64,000 nt of DNA, taken from Fodinicurvata sp. EGI_FJ10296 (GTDB lineage: Bacteria > Pseudomonadota > Alphaproteobacteria > DSM-16000 > Inquilinaceae). This document shows, in pieces, positions 53,925 to 63,552 of the stretch (position 1 is its first letter; each line of letters begins with the position of its first letter). The notes beneath the pieces were generated by a model that saw only the letters and a list, made by a program, of their open reading frames with translations, was not told where the DNA came from and did no database searches. The position numbers and the translations under genes are program-made. The stretch is taken from assembly GCF_040712075.1 (NCBI RefSeq), contig NZ_JBFCVL010000002.1, positions 186,001-250,000 of the forward strand. The letters run 5' to 3'.

Positions 53925-55316
53925 TTACACCGTTTCGTGGGAGTCGACGTCACCGCCTACCGCTTCTTCGGCCGCGTCTTCGCCAGCTTCCGGCTCCGGC
54001 GCGTCGGCGGTGCGTTCCAGCACGGCCACGAAGAACCCGTCCGTGCCGTGCCGGTGAGGCGTCAGCCTCAGCACGTCGCCGGTGCCCGGGCATTCCCCGA
54101 CGCCGATGGCCTCGTCCCAGGCCTGCTCGATCGGCACCGCCTTGAGCGCGGGATCGTGCTGCTTGACGGCATCGACCACCTGTTCGTTTTCTTCGGGCAA
54201 CAGCGAACAGGTGACATAGACGACGCGGCCGCCAGGCTTGGCGAGACGCGCCGCCTGACCGAGGATCGCCGTCTGCCGCGCCACGACCCGTTCCAGATCG
54301 ACCGGCCGCCAGCGGGCGTCAGGGTTGCGGCGCCATGCGCCGGTGCCGGTGCACGGCGCATCGACCAACACCCGGTCGTACTTTCCGCGCGACCGGCGGA
54401 CCCAGCGATCGCGCTCCGGCTCGATCTGACGCGGCTCGACATTGTCGACCCCGGCGCGGCGCAGACGTTCCTTGGATCGCAGCAGCCGGCCCTTGGATAT
54501 GTCAGCTGCCACCAGCCGGCCCTTGTTGCCCATCGCGGCGGCCATCGCCAGCGATTTGCCGCCCGCGCCCGCGCAGATATCGACCACCTGATATCCAGCC
54601 CTGGCCCCTACCAACAGCGCGGCAAGCTGCGAGCCTTCGTCCTGCACTTCGATCACGCCGTCGCGGAACAGCGGATGCCCGGACACATTGGGGCGTCCAC
54701 CGTCAACCGTCAGACGGATACCGATCGGCGACAGCGGGGTCGGCGCCGCGGCAAAACCGTCCTTGAGCAAACGGTCGAGTACCGGCTGCCGGGCGGCCTT
54801 AAGCGTGTTGACGCGAAGATCGACCGGGGCTTCCTGGAGCAAGCCGGCAAGTTCCGCCTCGTAGTCGTCGCCGAAGACACCGCGCAGGGAATCGGCCACC
54901 CAGTCCGGGCACTCCAGCGCCACCGGGCGCGGCATTTCCGGATCATCGATCGGACGGCCCGCCGTTGCGGCGATCAGCCGCTGTTCGGTCGGCGAAAGCG
55001 GCTTCGGGCCATACTGATCGCCGGGGAAAAGCGCATCGACCTGATCGGCCGAATGGCCGTCAAGCAATGTCAGCGCGGCAATCGCCCGCGACCGTGGCGC
55101 CGGTTCGACGTCGACCGCCTCCAGCCACCAGTCCAGACGCGCGCGATGGCGCAGAACGGCAAACACCGAGCCGGTTATCGATGCCCGGTCCTTGGACCCG
55201 ATATACCGGCGGGCCCGCAGGAACTTGGAAATCGTTCCGTCGGCCGGCCGGTCACTGGCGTCCGCGATTTCCGTCAACAGGTCGATCGTGGCCTGAACCC
55301 TGGCTGCGGGCGTCAT
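53925..55316 (-). CDS. RsmB/NOP family RNA (cytosine-5) methyltransferase
   Basis: This 463-residue protein has an N-terminal NusB-like helical part and a C-terminal SAM-dependent methyltransferase. The SAM loop is [14 protein letters not shown] (about residue 250). Two catalytic cysteines lie in [14 protein letters not shown] and [13 protein letters not shown]. It is a homologue of RsmB (16S m5C967). A TTG five codons upstream could also serve as start. It lies between guaB and guaA. Confidence 0.9.
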   Translation of the reverse strand: MTPAARVQATIDLLTEIADASDRPADGTISKFLRARRYIGSKDRASITGSVFAVLRHRARLDWWLEAVDVEPAPRSRAIAALTLLDGHSADQVDALFPGDQYGPKPLSPTEQRLIAATAGRPIDDPEMPRPVALECPDWVADSLRGVFGDDYEAELAGLLQEAPVDLRVNTLKAARQPVLDRLLKDGFAAAPTPLSPIGIRLTVDGGRPNVSGHPLFRDGVIEVQDEGSQLAALLVGARAGYQVVDICAGAGGKSLAMAAAMGNKGRLVAADISKGRLLRSKERLRRAGVDNVEPRQIEPERDRWVRRSRGKYDRVLVDAPCTGTGAWRRNPDARWRPVDLERVVARQTAILGQAARLAKPGGRVVYVTCSLLPEENEQVVDAVKQHDPALKAVPIEQAWDEAIGVGECPGTGDVLRLTPHRHGTDGFFVAVLERTADAPEPEAGEDAAEEAVGGDVDSHETV

Positions 55317-55399
55317 GGCGAAAACTTTCAAATCAGGTGAAGCTTGGCGAACGGGAGCGAGAAGAAGCAGCGGTCAGATCGACACACCGGACAAACCCG

Positions 55400-56878
55400 T
55401 CAGCCCCCGGGGCGATAGTTCGACGTTTCCTGCACGCCCGTGATGTCATGAACATGGCTTTCCCGCAGGCCGGCATTGGTGATGCGCAGGAAGCGGCAAC
55501 CACCCTGCATGTCCGACATCGTGCCGTTGCCGGTATAGCCCATTGCCGCGCGCAAGCCGCCGACGAGCTGATGGATTACCGTGGCGATGGGTCCCTTGTA
55601 GGCAACGCGCCCCTCGACCCCCTCGGGCACGAGCTTGAGCGCATCGGACACCTCGGCCTGGAAATAGCGATCGGCCGAACCGCGCGCCATGGCGCCGACC
55701 GACCCCATTCCGCGATAGGCCTTGTAGGACCGGCCCTGATACAGGACCACCTCGCCCGGCGCTTCGTCCGTGCCGGCAAACAACGAGCCGATCATGGCGC
55801 AATCCGCACCGGCCGCGATGGCTTTGGCCAGATCGCCGGAATACTTGATGCCGCCATCGGCAATCGCCGGCACGCCGTTGCGGTGCGCGACTTCGGCGGC
55901 TTCCATCACGGCGGTCAGCTGCGGCACGCCGACGCCGGCCACGATTCGCGTCGTGCAGATCGACCCCGGGCCGATGCCAATCTTGATACCGTCGGCCCCG
56001 GCATCGATCAGTGCCTGGGCACCATCGGCGGTCGCGACATTGCCGGCGATGATTTCGGTTGCGTTCGACAGCCGCCGAGCCGCCGCGACAGCCTCCAGAA
56101 CGCCTTCGGAATGGCCGTGTGCCGTGTCGATGACCAATACGTCGACCCCGGCATCGAAAAGTGCCTCGGCGCGGGCGCGCCCATTATCGCCGGTGCCGGT
56201 CGCCGCCGCGACGCGCAGACGCCCGCGATCGTCCTTGCACGCGTTGGGGAACAACGTGGCCTTTTCGATGTCCTTGACCGTGATCAGCCCGGTGCATCGA
56301 CCCTGATCGTCGACCACAAGCAGCTTTTCGATCCGGTGGCGGTGCAGCAGTCGCTTGGCTTCGCCCCGGTCGACGCCGTTCAGCACGGTGACGAGGTTTT
56401 CATGCGTCATCAGCTCGCGCACAGGCTGGCCGGGATCGGACGCGAACCGAACGTCGCGGTTGGTCAGAATTCCGACCAACCGGCCACTCGATTCCGTCAC
56501 CGGAATGCCGGAAATCGCGTTCTCGCGCATCAGTTCGAGCGCCTGAGACAGTGGCGCGTCAGGGGTAATGGTGATCGGGTTGACGACCATGCCGCTTTCG
56601 AAGCGCTTGACCCTGCGAACATCCTCGGCCTGCCGCTCGATCGACATATTGCGGTGGAGCACGCCGATGCCGCCGGACTGGGCCATTGCGATTGCAAGTG
56701 GCGCCTCGGTGACCGTATCCATCGCGGCCGATGCCAGCGGAATGCCGAGTTCGATCGACCGCGTGAGCCGGGTACGGGTGTCGGCCTGATTGGGCATGAT
56801 CGCCGAGCGCGCAGGTTCAAGCAACACATCGTCGAAAGTCAGGGCTTCGCGGATTTCAATGGCGTTGCGGACATCCAT
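55400..56878 (-). CDS. guaB: IMP dehydrogenase
   Basis: This 492-residue enzyme oxidises IMP to XMP, the rate-limiting step of GTP synthesis. The barrel has [19 protein letters not shown] near the start, the catalytic cysteine in [16 protein letters not shown] (about residue 305) and the mobile flap RGMGSVGAM. Two CBS domains (about 95-210) sit in the usual insert. A good promoter lies upstream; rsmB and guaA follow. Confidence 0.97.
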   Translation of the reverse strand: MDVRNAIEIREALTFDDVLLEPARSAIMPNQADTRTRLTRSIELGIPLASAAMDTVTEAPLAIAMAQSGGIGVLHRNMSIERQAEDVRRVKRFESGMVVNPITITPDAPLSQALELMRENAISGIPVTESSGRLVGILTNRDVRFASDPGQPVRELMTHENLVTVLNGVDRGEAKRLLHRHRIEKLLVVDDQGRCTGLITVKDIEKATLFPNACKDDRGRLRVAAATGTGDNGRARAEALFDAGVDVLVIDTAHGHSEGVLEAVAAARRLSNATEIIAGNVATADGAQALIDAGADGIKIGIGPGSICTTRIVAGVGVPQLTAVMEAAEVAHRNGVPAIADGGIKYSGDLAKAIAAGADCAMIGSLFAGTDEAPGEVVLYQGRSYKAYRGMGSVGAMARGSADRYFQAEVSDALKLVPEGVEGRVAYKGPIATVIHQLVGGLRAAMGYTGNGTMSDMQGGCRFLRITNAGLRESHVHDITGVQETSNYRPGG

Positions 56879-56949
56879 GGCGGTCGCCTCGGCTCGAATT
56901 CTGTCAATTGCTGTGCGCCGCCGGGAACGGCGCGGCTGAACGTGCGCGC

Positions 56950-56977
56950 ACTATACCGATCTCGACGCCCCTGTGAA
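56950..56977 (-). promoter_or_regulatory. Candidate guaB promoter
   Basis: On the minus strand TTCACA and TATAGT are separated by 16 bases, and the -10 hexamer is about 72 bases before the guaB ATG. It would start the guaB-rsmB-guaA transcript. Confidence 0.5.
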
Positions 56978-56993
56978 GTGCGGCAGTCCGCCG

Positions 56994-57809
56994 TCAGCCC
57001 TGCGCTGCGTACGGGGCTTGCGAAGCAGGCCCGCTTTCGCTGCCGCCGGAGTTTCCACTGGAATCGCCACCCGGGTTGCCGCGAAATCCCGTGGCCACGA
57101 CATACATCTCCGAACTGTCGCTGCGCGATGCCTCGGGCTTGGCGTGCCGGACCTTCTTGAAGTCACGCTTGAGCCGATCGAGCAGTGTCTTTTCCGCACC
57201 GCCCTGGAACAGCTTCGAAATGAAGGTTCCGCCCGGTGCCAGCACCCGTTCGGCGAATTCATAGGCCGCTTCGGCCAGCCCCATGATTCGCAGGTGATCG
57301 GTGTTGTGATGGCCCGTGGTGGGTGCGGCCATGTCGCTGAGGACAACGTTGGCCTGGCCGTCAAGCGCCGCGATGATGCGTTCGGGCGCATCGTCATCGA
57401 GAAAGTCGAGTTCCAGTACGGTCGCCTCGGCAACCGGCTCCATCGGCAGATAATCGACGGCGACGACCTTGGGGTCGACGGTTCCCTTGCGGCACCGTTC
57501 GATTGCCACCTGTGTCCAGCCGCCGGGTGCGGCGCCGAGATCGACGACGCGGTCGCCGGGTCGCAGGAGGTCGAACTTCTCATCGAGCTGCATCAGTTTG
57601 AACGCCGCACGCGATCTGAGGCCGCGGCGGCGGGCCTCCACGACATAGGGGTCGTTCAACTGCCGCTGAAGCCAGCGCGTGGACGACGTCTTGCGCCGCG
57701 CGGCCGTCTTGACGCGCACCGTCAGGTCCCGCCCGCTCGGACGCGTGGGTGTGGCGCCCTTGCCGGCACCACTGGTACCAGAGCGTCCACCAGTCCGTTT
57801 TGTTGTCAT
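56994..57809 (-). CDS. rlmE: 23S rRNA (uridine2552-2'-O)-methyltransferase RlmE
   Basis: This 271-residue FtsJ/RrmJ enzyme methylates U2552 in the A-loop. It has an extended basic N terminus (MTTKRTGGRSG...) before the core. The SAM loop is VDLGAAPGGWTQVA and the catalytic K-D-K-E set is met by FKLMQLDEKF, LSDMAAPTTG, FISKLFQGG and the late Glu. The core then ends in a Gly/Ser-rich tail. It is downstream of ppx. Confidence 0.92.
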   Translation of the reverse strand: MTTKRTGGRSGTSGAGKGATPTRPSGRDLTVRVKTAARRKTSSTRWLQRQLNDPYVVEARRRGLRSRAAFKLMQLDEKFDLLRPGDRVVDLGAAPGGWTQVAIERCRKGTVDPKVVAVDYLPMEPVAEATVLELDFLDDDAPERIIAALDGQANVVLSDMAAPTTGHHNTDHLRIMGLAEAAYEFAERVLAPGGTFISKLFQGGAEKTLLDRLKRDFKKVRHAKPEASRSDSSEMYVVATGFRGNPGGDSSGNSGGSESGPASQAPYAAQG

Positions 57810-57935
57810 CTGTGTCCGTCTTCGCCGTCGCACCCGGGAGCAGCCGCAGCGGCACCCCCATAAACAGGAACGTATAGTGACCCATTGGCCGGCACAGGTC
57901 CAGCCCGGCGGAATTTGATTCCGGCCGGCGGAGGG

Positions 57936-59129
57936 TCAGAGATGGCTGCGCACGAGATCGTAGAGAATGCCTTCGCGAACGCCGCGGTCGGCCACCCGGA
58001 ATCGCTCGGCGGGCCATTGATCGAGGATGGCCTCAAGGATTGCGCAGCCCGAAATGACCAGATCGCCACGGTCGCGGCCGATACAGGGCTGACAGCACCT
58101 CTCCCCGACACTCATGGCGAGCAGGTTGCGGCTTATGGTGCGGGCCTCCTGCGTGGCAAGAAACGTTCCGTCGACGAGCGACCGGTCATAGCGCCGCAGC
58201 CCCATGGAAACGCCGGCCAATGTCGTGACCGTACCGGAAGACCCGAGAATCTGCGCTTCACCGGACATTATCAGGGACCTGATGCCGTGACGCTCTTCGA
58301 ACCAGGCAAGCGGGCCGGTGACTTCGGCGATCATTTCCTTGTACAGATCCTGCGAGACCCATTGGCCGCCGTGACGCTCGGAAAGACTGACGACGCCGAC
58401 CGGAAGACTGATGCTGTCGATCAGGCGGATGGCCGGCGGAAACGCGGCGTTTTCGGTGCCATTGGGCGAAACCGTCAGCCACATGATCTCGGTACTGCCA
58501 CCTCCGATATCGAAAACCAGGGCATGAGGGATCTGCGGATCAAGCAGCGGCGCGCAGCCGCCCAGCGCCAGGCGCGCCTCTTCCAGCGCGGAAATGACTT
58601 CCAGGTCGATGCCGACCCGCTCGTTGACGCGTTCCCGGAATTCCGGGAAATTCACGGCTCGCCGACAGGCCTCGGTCGCGACGGCGCGGCTGCGGCCCGG
58701 ACCAACGGATCGGCGGCGCAGCTTGTTGGCGCAAACCGCCAGAGCGGAAACAGTTCGGTCCATGGCCTCGTCGGAGAGCCGGCCCAGGCGGGCGACCCCC
58801 TCGCCGAGCCGGACGATGCGACTGAAGGCGTCGATGACGGCGAATCCGTCGTCCGCCTTGCGCGCGACCAACAGCCGGCAGTTATTCGTGCCAAGATCGA
58901 TGGCTGCGATCGCGCCGGAGTCGGTCCGATCGTCGCTGAAGCCGCGCGTCCAGGCGCGATTGCGTCGTCCTTGAGGACTGGAGTTACGGGTATCGGGGCT
59001 CTGGGTACCGGGGCTCTGGGCGCCAGTTGCACAATCGGCCGACGCACCAAGAGCGGCGCCAAAGGCGCTGCCATGATCGTCCGTCCTGCCGTCTGTCCTG
59101 TCCACGCCTATCGCCTCGCCGCAAAACAT
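57936..59129 (-). CDS. ppx: Ppx/GppA phosphatase family protein
   Basis: This 397-residue protein has the ASKHA fold with IAAIDLGTNNCRLLVA (about residue 73), VAVATEACRRA-type and FDIGGGSTEIMWL motifs. It hydrolyses polyphosphate or pppGpp; the two cannot be told apart from sequence. The first 70 residues are Gly/Ser/Thr/Asp-rich with the 15-base repeat described separately. An internal start near the conserved core is possible. It precedes rlmE. Confidence 0.85.
   Translation of the reverse strand: MFCGEAIGVDRTDGRTDDHGSAFGAALGASADCATGAQSPGTQSPDTRNSSPQGRRNRAWTRGFSDDRTDSGAIAAIDLGTNNCRLLVARKADDGFAVIDAFSRIVRLGEGVARLGRLSDEAMDRTVSALAVCANKLRRRSVGPGRSRAVATEACRRAVNFPEFRERVNERVGIDLEVISALEEARLALGGCAPLLDPQIPHALVFDIGGGSTEIMWLTVSPNGTENAAFPPAIRLIDSISLPVGVVSLSERHGGQWVSQDLYKEMIAEVTGPLAWFEERHGIRSLIMSGEAQILGSSGTVTTLAGVSMGLRRYDRSLVDGTFLATQEARTISRNLLAMSVGERCCQPCIGRDRGDLVISGCAILEAILDQWPAERFRVADRGVREGILYDLVRSHL
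58988..59017. repeat. Two 15-base tandem repeats in the ppx N-terminal region
   Basis: GGGTATCGGGGCTCT is followed immediately by GGGTACCGGGGCTCT, 14 of 15 bases alike. On the coding strand they encode the QSPGT/QSPDT units in the variable N-terminal extension of Ppx. Confidence 0.6.
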
Positions 59130-59267
59130 TCCGCGCGACCGGCCGGTCCGGGCGCTTTGCCATTAACGTGGTACCGGCCTTTGGATAAGGATAGCCCATA
59201 GCGGGCCGAACGCAAAGGACACACCCGAGTTGCCGGTGCCGCCAACATGACCTGGGGGAAAAAAGCG

Positions 59268-59296
59268 TTGCATCCAGCCGGTCACGTTGATATATC
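59268..59296 (+). promoter_or_regulatory. Candidate tRNA-Gln promoter
   Basis: TTGCAT and TATATC are separated by 17 bases, and the -10 ends 22 bases before the mature tRNA end, as expected for a tRNA leader. Confidence 0.55.
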
Positions 59297-59318
59297 CGCC
59301 GCGTTGGTTACCGCCTGC

Positions 59319-59392
59319 TGGGGGATCGTCTAGCGGTAGGACTACGGACTCTGACTCCGTCAACCCTGGTTCGAATCCAGGTCCCCCAGCCA
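59319..59392 (+). tRNA. tRNA-Gln (anticodon CTG)
   Basis: The cloverleaf is complete. The seven-base acceptor stem pairs TGGGGGA with TCCCCCA. The D-arm holds TAGCGGTAGGA. The anticodon stem pairs ACGGA with TCCGT around the loop CTCTGAC (anticodon CTG, reading CAG). The T-arm contains GGTTCGAATCC. The discriminator base is G and CCA is encoded. It stands alone between ppx (-) and a hypothetical gene (-). Confidence 0.97.
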
Positions 59393-59454
59393 TTCTTTCC
59401 CGCACAAGTCGAATAGCTCCTGGTGAACCGGGGTTGAGCAACGGCGCGAGTGAC

Positions 59455-60510
59455 CTACCGCGCCAGTCGGCGGCTAACAATCGACTGAACAAGACTGCCC
59501 ACCAGTCCGGCGACCCCCAACAGAAATCCGGCAATGCCTGCCAGTATCCCCATGGCCGTGCGGCTGAGCCGCATACCGGCACGCAGAGCGCGGGATTTGC
59601 CCAGAACACGCACGGTGCGAACAGCCCCTTCTCCCTGAACACGGGCAATGCGCGACAGCCCGCTGACATCATCGATCGTGTCGGCGCCGCGAAGCAAGGT
59701 GGCCGCATGTGCGGGCGACATGGTGCCGGCCAATACACCGAGATCGCCACCAAGACGCTGAACCTGCGCCATGGCCGCCGGATCCATCGCCTCGGCCCAG
59801 GCGGTACCGGAAAATCGACTGAGGCCGACCGGCGCCCGATCCCACCGCACGAGCCGTGACGCCAGCGTGCGGACTTCACCCAGAAGGCGCGCTGACAGCA
59901 GCCCGGCATTGCGGGCGAGCTTCATCGTGGCCGCGCCCGCTTTCAGCCCAATGCTGCTGCCACCCGAGGGAAGCGCCAGGGCCGTCGCCCCCAGGCCGAT
60001 GGTTGCCAGTGCGACGTCGAACCCGTCCACGGCATCACCCCGGGCGGCGTTGGCACCGGCCGAAGCCAGTATCGACACATCACCGATCGGCGTCAGTTCA
60101 ATGGGCAGACGGCAGTAAAACAATTGCTGGAGATCACAGGCCGAGGGCTGAACCATGCAGCGCGCACATGACATGGCGCCTGACGCAAATCCCGGCCGCG
60201 CCTCGTCAAGCCGGGCGTCGAGTTCCGGCGAGACGGACAAGGCCTGCTCGTCGCGGATTTCTTCCAGTACACCGATATCGACCCAGTCGACCGGATTATC
60301 CGCGAGCGCCGATTCGAGTTCGGCTTCGAGCCATTCGTCGGATACTTCGGACGCAACTGCCGTGCGCAATCGACTGCGCAGCTCGGTATCTGCGACAGGC
60401 ACCAGCCATTGCCCGACCGGGTGATGAAGCAGCGACCACCCCGCCGTGCCGACGCCGGCCAAGCCAACCAGCACCGATGCTGTGGCGAGACCTTTAACCA
60501 ATCGGCGCAT
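59455..60510 (-). CDS. Hypothetical membrane-associated protein
   Basis: This 351-residue protein is not one I can assign. It has an N-terminal signal anchor (residues 8-28) and a C-terminal hydrophobic segment (about 320-345). A cysteine cluster lies near residues 115-135 (CARCM, ACDLQQLFYC). The central region has ASAGANAARGDAVDGFDVALATIGLGATALALPSGG, Gly/Ala-rich and possibly membrane-inserting. GGAG lies eight bases before the ATG at 60510. It lies between the tRNA and the broken ABC gene. Confidence 0.6.
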   Translation of the reverse strand: MRRLVKGLATASVLVGLAGVGTAGWSLLHHPVGQWLVPVADTELRSRLRTAVASEVSDEWLEAELESALADNPVDWVDIGVLEEIRDEQALSVSPELDARLDEARPGFASGAMSCARCMVQPSACDLQQLFYCRLPIELTPIGDVSILASAGANAARGDAVDGFDVALATIGLGATALALPSGGSSIGLKAGAATMKLARNAGLLSARLLGEVRTLASRLVRWDRAPVGLSRFSGTAWAEAMDPAAMAQVQRLGGDLGVLAGTMSPAHAATLLRGADTIDDVSGLSRIARVQGEGAVRTVRVLGKSRALRAGMRLSRTAMGILAGIAGFLLGVAGLVGSLVQSIVSRRLAR

Positions 60511-60572
60511 GAGCGCAGCTCCACGCCCAGTGACTTGACAAATCAAGACCGGACAAGCCAAGACCGGGCAAA

Positions 60573-61022
60573 TCAGGCAGCGTCGAGCATGGCACTGAGA
60601 AACTGGCGCGTCGGCTCGTTGCCCGGATCGGTGAACATTCTGTCGGGCGGCCCCTATTCGGCAATCTTGCCCCCGTAAAAGAAACAGACGCGGTCGGCGA
60701 ACTCGCGCGCAAGCCCCATTTGATGCGTGACCATCAGCATCGTCAATTCATGTTCGGCGCCAAGTTTGCGAATGACATTGAGCACTTCACCGACAAGTTC
60801 CGGATCGAGGGCAGACGTCACTTCGTCGAACAGCATGACCTTGGGCCGCACGGCAAGCGCCCGTGCGATGGCCGCCCGTTGCTGCTGGCCGCCTGACATC
60901 TGGCTCGGGTAGTGGTTGAGTTTGTCGGAAAGACCGACCATGGCCAGCAATTCCGCGCCGCGTTCTTTTGCCTGCTTCTGCGACAGGCCGAGGCCCCGGA
61001 TTGGCCCCTCCATACAGTCGCG
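60573..61022 (-). pseudogene. Truncated amino-acid ABC transporter ATP-binding gene
   Basis: The reading frame shows an ABC ATPase from about the [16 protein letters not shown] segment through the signature [16 protein letters not shown], Walker [13 protein letters not shown] and the switch His in MVTHQMGL. Walker A and the whole N terminus are absent. After GGKIAE a TAG stop (60654-60656) interrupts a frame that continues GPPDRMFTDPGNEPTRQFLSAMLDAA to a TGA at 60573, the normal end of this family. So it has a 5' truncation and a nonsense mutation (GAG to TAG). An inverted repeat sits at the truncation point. Confidence 0.88.
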
Positions 61023-61055
61023 CAATTTTGCGAGAAAAACAATCGCAAAACGCGC
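61020..61055. repeat. Inverted repeat at the pseudogene break
   Basis: TTTTGCGA (61026-61033) and TCGCAAAA (61043-61050) are a perfect eight-base inverted repeat separated by nine bases; the flanking GCGCAA and CGCGC extend it imperfectly. It begins exactly where homology to the ABC ATPase stops, so it may mark the end of the deletion or a small mobile element. Confidence 0.5.
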
Positions 61056-61273
61056 CCATTGATTGCTTTCAGTTGCCGGAGTCAGCCCCCGATCCCGCGC
61101 GTCCAATTTCGAACAACGAAGCCCGTTTTTGTCATCGGCAACGAAGTAGCGATGCTCATTCCGAAATTACTTAGAAATCTAAGGTGCATAACTCATTAAA
61201 ATTTCCACTTAAACAATTTATAAAGATAGTCTGACTACAAGTCATTCCGGGTTTTGCATGTGAGTGAAGACGT
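61023..61273. other. AT-rich intergenic region with palindrome
   Basis: This 250-base stretch is AT-rich from about 61150 to 61255, unlike the rest of the window. CTTAGA-AA-TCTAAG (61170-61183) is a six-base inverted repeat with a two-base gap. TTTATAAAGATAGT near 61218-61231 could be a -10 region for the TPR gene that follows. Confidence 0.45.
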
Positions 61274-62308
61274 ATGGGATTTCAGTTTTTCGTACCGGAC
61301 GCTGCGCCACACGATCTGCAGCTTCAGTTCAACCGGATCACTCGTCCCGATGCCCCTCAACCAGCGGGCGAAACGCCGCCACGCCCGAGACGGCTTCAAG
61401 GCCATCGGCGCAACGAAGGCGATCTTTTTTATACGATTGCGGGCAATGAAACCGGGCGGCGCGCCATCCGGCTGCGCCTGGAGGGCGTCGAACGCTGCCT
61501 CCTGGCGGAATTTCGCCGAAATGTGACGACGGCGCCGGAATCGTCGTTGCTCGATGGTCTGATAGCGCTCGCAGGCGATACCGCCGATCGTCAGGCCCAT
61601 GCCACCGCCCTGCCCTGTTTCGAGGCGGCGCGGGAAATAGCCGACGCCGAATGGCTTTCCGCCATGCTGCACCTTCGCATGAGCGACTATTCAGCAGCTG
61701 AACATCGTTTCCGGAATGTCCTCGGCAGAGTTGACGATCTCGGCGCGACCTTCGAGAAATTCGGCATCGAGGCAGTTGCCCGCTTCCCCATTTCCAACCG
61801 CGTTTCGGCTTACGCGACGCCCCAGACACCAGGTACACTTCTCGGTCTGATCGGTGTCTATCACCATTCCAACCGGCCACGGGACGCCCTGGACCGGCTG
61901 GAAGAACTGCTCACCGTATCGCCGGCCGATCCGGTCGTTCGCCTGTATTTTGCGGAACTGGTATGGCGAACGGGCACAGGCAACGAAGCGTCGATGCGGC
62001 GTCTGATCGACCTGACGGCGGACATCGAAAACGACTCCCCCATCGGTACGGCATTATTGCTCTACCGTGCTCGCGCGCTGGGATGGCTGAGGCTTCACCA
62101 GACGGCGCTTCACACACTGACCAACGCTATGCGCCGCCCCAAAGGCAGGCCGCCGGGCCTGCTGCAGGAAGTCCATTTCCAGCGGGCGATGACATATGCC
62201 GCCAGAGGCAATGTCGATAGTGCGATGATGGACCTGAAACGCCTGCTGGCAAAGGCACCGGGCTTTACCAAAGCCCGCCAGGCGCTGCATAATATGGAGG
62301 CGCAATAG
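61274..62308 (+). CDS. TPR-like protein
   Basis: This 344-residue cytoplasmic protein has a polar N terminus (about 1-70), then helical repeats from about residue 100 to the end: CFEAAREIADAEWLSAMLHL, SRPRDALDRLEELL-type units, LHTLTNAMRR and GNVDSAMMDLKRLLAKAPGFTKARQAL. It resembles the DUF-type transglutaminase-partner TPR proteins of Rhodospirillales, but I cannot name a family. GAAG lies four bases before the ATG. It stands alone. Confidence 0.7.
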   Translation: MGFQFFVPDAAPHDLQLQFNRITRPDAPQPAGETPPRPRRLQGHRRNEGDLFYTIAGNETGRRAIRLRLEGVERCLLAEFRRNVTTAPESSLLDGLIALAGDTADRQAHATALPCFEAAREIADAEWLSAMLHLRMSDYSAAEHRFRNVLGRVDDLGATFEKFGIEAVARFPISNRVSAYATPQTPGTLLGLIGVYHHSNRPRDALDRLEELLTVSPADPVVRLYFAELVWRTGTGNEASMRRLIDLTADIENDSPIGTALLLYRARALGWLRLHQTALHTLTNAMRRPKGRPPGLLQEVHFQRAMTYAARGNVDSAMMDLKRLLAKAPGFTKARQALHNMEAQ

Positions 62309-62466
62309 CAACCGGGACTTGCCAACAACCTCGCCACGGCCAAATGGTTGCCAGAATTGACGTGTGTATGGCCACTGGATTGCCGTAGCCGGCGTTTCCA
62401 GGCAGGCGGCGGATGGGTGGCGGCATTGGGTCGGCGCCGGCAAGGCCGCGGGGCGGGCAGCGAGCG

Positions 62467-63552
62467 ATGAGAATTTGGACACAGCTGGTAGCCGGGGCCG
62501 CGATTGCCGCCGTTGGCTGGGCGATGTATTCAGGCGCGCTGCCGGGTTTCGCGACCACCGATGCCTCCACGCCTGCCGGCGGCGATCCAGGCGGCGGTCG
62601 ACCGGCGACCCCCATCGTCACCGAGCCCGTCCGCGAAGGGTCGACGCAAAACGACCTGCGGGCCATCGGAACAGGTACTGCCACCCGGTCGGTCACATTG
62701 GTCGCCCGCAGTGCGGGACTTGTGGAGGAGATACCGGTTTCCGCCGGCGAACGCGTAGAGCCCGGCCAGACCGTCGTTCGCCTCGACGCCGATGACGAAC
62801 GCATAGCGCTGGAGCAAGCCCGTAGCATCAGGGAGGCGACTGACGCCACCCTGGGCCGTTACGAACGGTTGGCTCAATCCGGCAACACAACCCAATCGCA
62901 AGTCGATGACGCCAGGGCAGCCGCCCGTGCCGCCGCCGCCGATCTGGAGATGGCGCAGCTGGCGCTGGACCGGCGCACCGTAGCAGCGCCGTTCGGTGGA
63001 ATCGTCGGCATACCGAAGGTAGCGCAAGGCGATCTGGTCAGTAATTCGACCGAGCTGATCACCGTCGACGATCGAACCGCGATCCGCGTCGATTTCGAAA
63101 TCCCCGAACGTCACATCGGTTCGATCGAAGTCGGGATGCCAGTGCGTGCCCGGACACCTTCGGACGCAGGCGTTGCCGCATCGGGCGAGATCGTTGCGAT
63201 CGACAGCCGCGTGGATCCTGTATCCCGGACCGTTGCAGTGCGGGCCGAACTGGACAACGCCGACGACCGGCTTCGCCCCGGCATGTCATTTGACGTTACC
63301 GTCGGGCTTTCGACGAGGAGCGGACTGATAATCCCGCCCATGGCCATTCAACTGGACCGCGACGGCGCCTATTTCTGGACCGACCGTGACGGCGTCGCCG
63401 CGCGGGTCGACGCTCGCATCCTGCAACGTCTGGACGACAGTATCATCGTGGATGCCGACATTGCTGTCGGAGCTCCCGTGATCGTGCAAGGCTTCCAGGG
63501 CATTCGGGCGGGAACGGCCGTCCGTCATGTGGAGCCAGCCAATGCCGGATGA
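62467..63552 (+). CDS. RND efflux periplasmic adaptor (membrane fusion protein)
   Basis: This 361-residue protein has a signal anchor (residues 5-22), lipoyl-like halves at about residues 60-105 and 150-180, an alpha hairpin with RSIREATDATLGRYERLAQSG near 100-135, and a beta-barrel/MP domain at the end. It is an AcrA/MdtA-type adaptor that links an RND pump to an outer-membrane channel. The start at 62467 is followed directly by the hydrophobic segment. Its end overlaps the next gene by 11 bases. Confidence 0.88.
   Translation: MRIWTQLVAGAAIAAVGWAMYSGALPGFATTDASTPAGGDPGGGRPATPIVTEPVREGSTQNDLRAIGTGTATRSVTLVARSAGLVEEIPVSAGERVEPGQTVVRLDADDERIALEQARSIREATDATLGRYERLAQSGNTTQSQVDDARAAARAAAADLEMAQLALDRRTVAAPFGGIVGIPKVAQGDLVSNSTELITVDDRTAIRVDFEIPERHIGSIEVGMPVRARTPSDAGVAASGEIVAIDSRVDPVSRTVAVRAELDNADDRLRPGMSFDVTVGLSTRSGLIIPPMAIQLDRDGAYFWTDRDGVAARVDARILQRLDDSIIVDADIAVGAPVIVQGFQGIRAGTAVRHVEPANAG

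Noticed and set aside
54965-57160. A 731-codon plus-strand open frame
   Set aside because: It runs antisense to rsmB, guaB and rlmE, which have full catalytic motifs; a shadow.
57885-59201. Plus-strand frame across ppx
   Set aside because: Antisense to ppx; the composition is that of a reverse-complement shadow.
59319-61055. Genomic island integrated at tRNA-Gln
   Set aside because: No integrase and no direct repeat of the tRNA 3' end could be found in the window.
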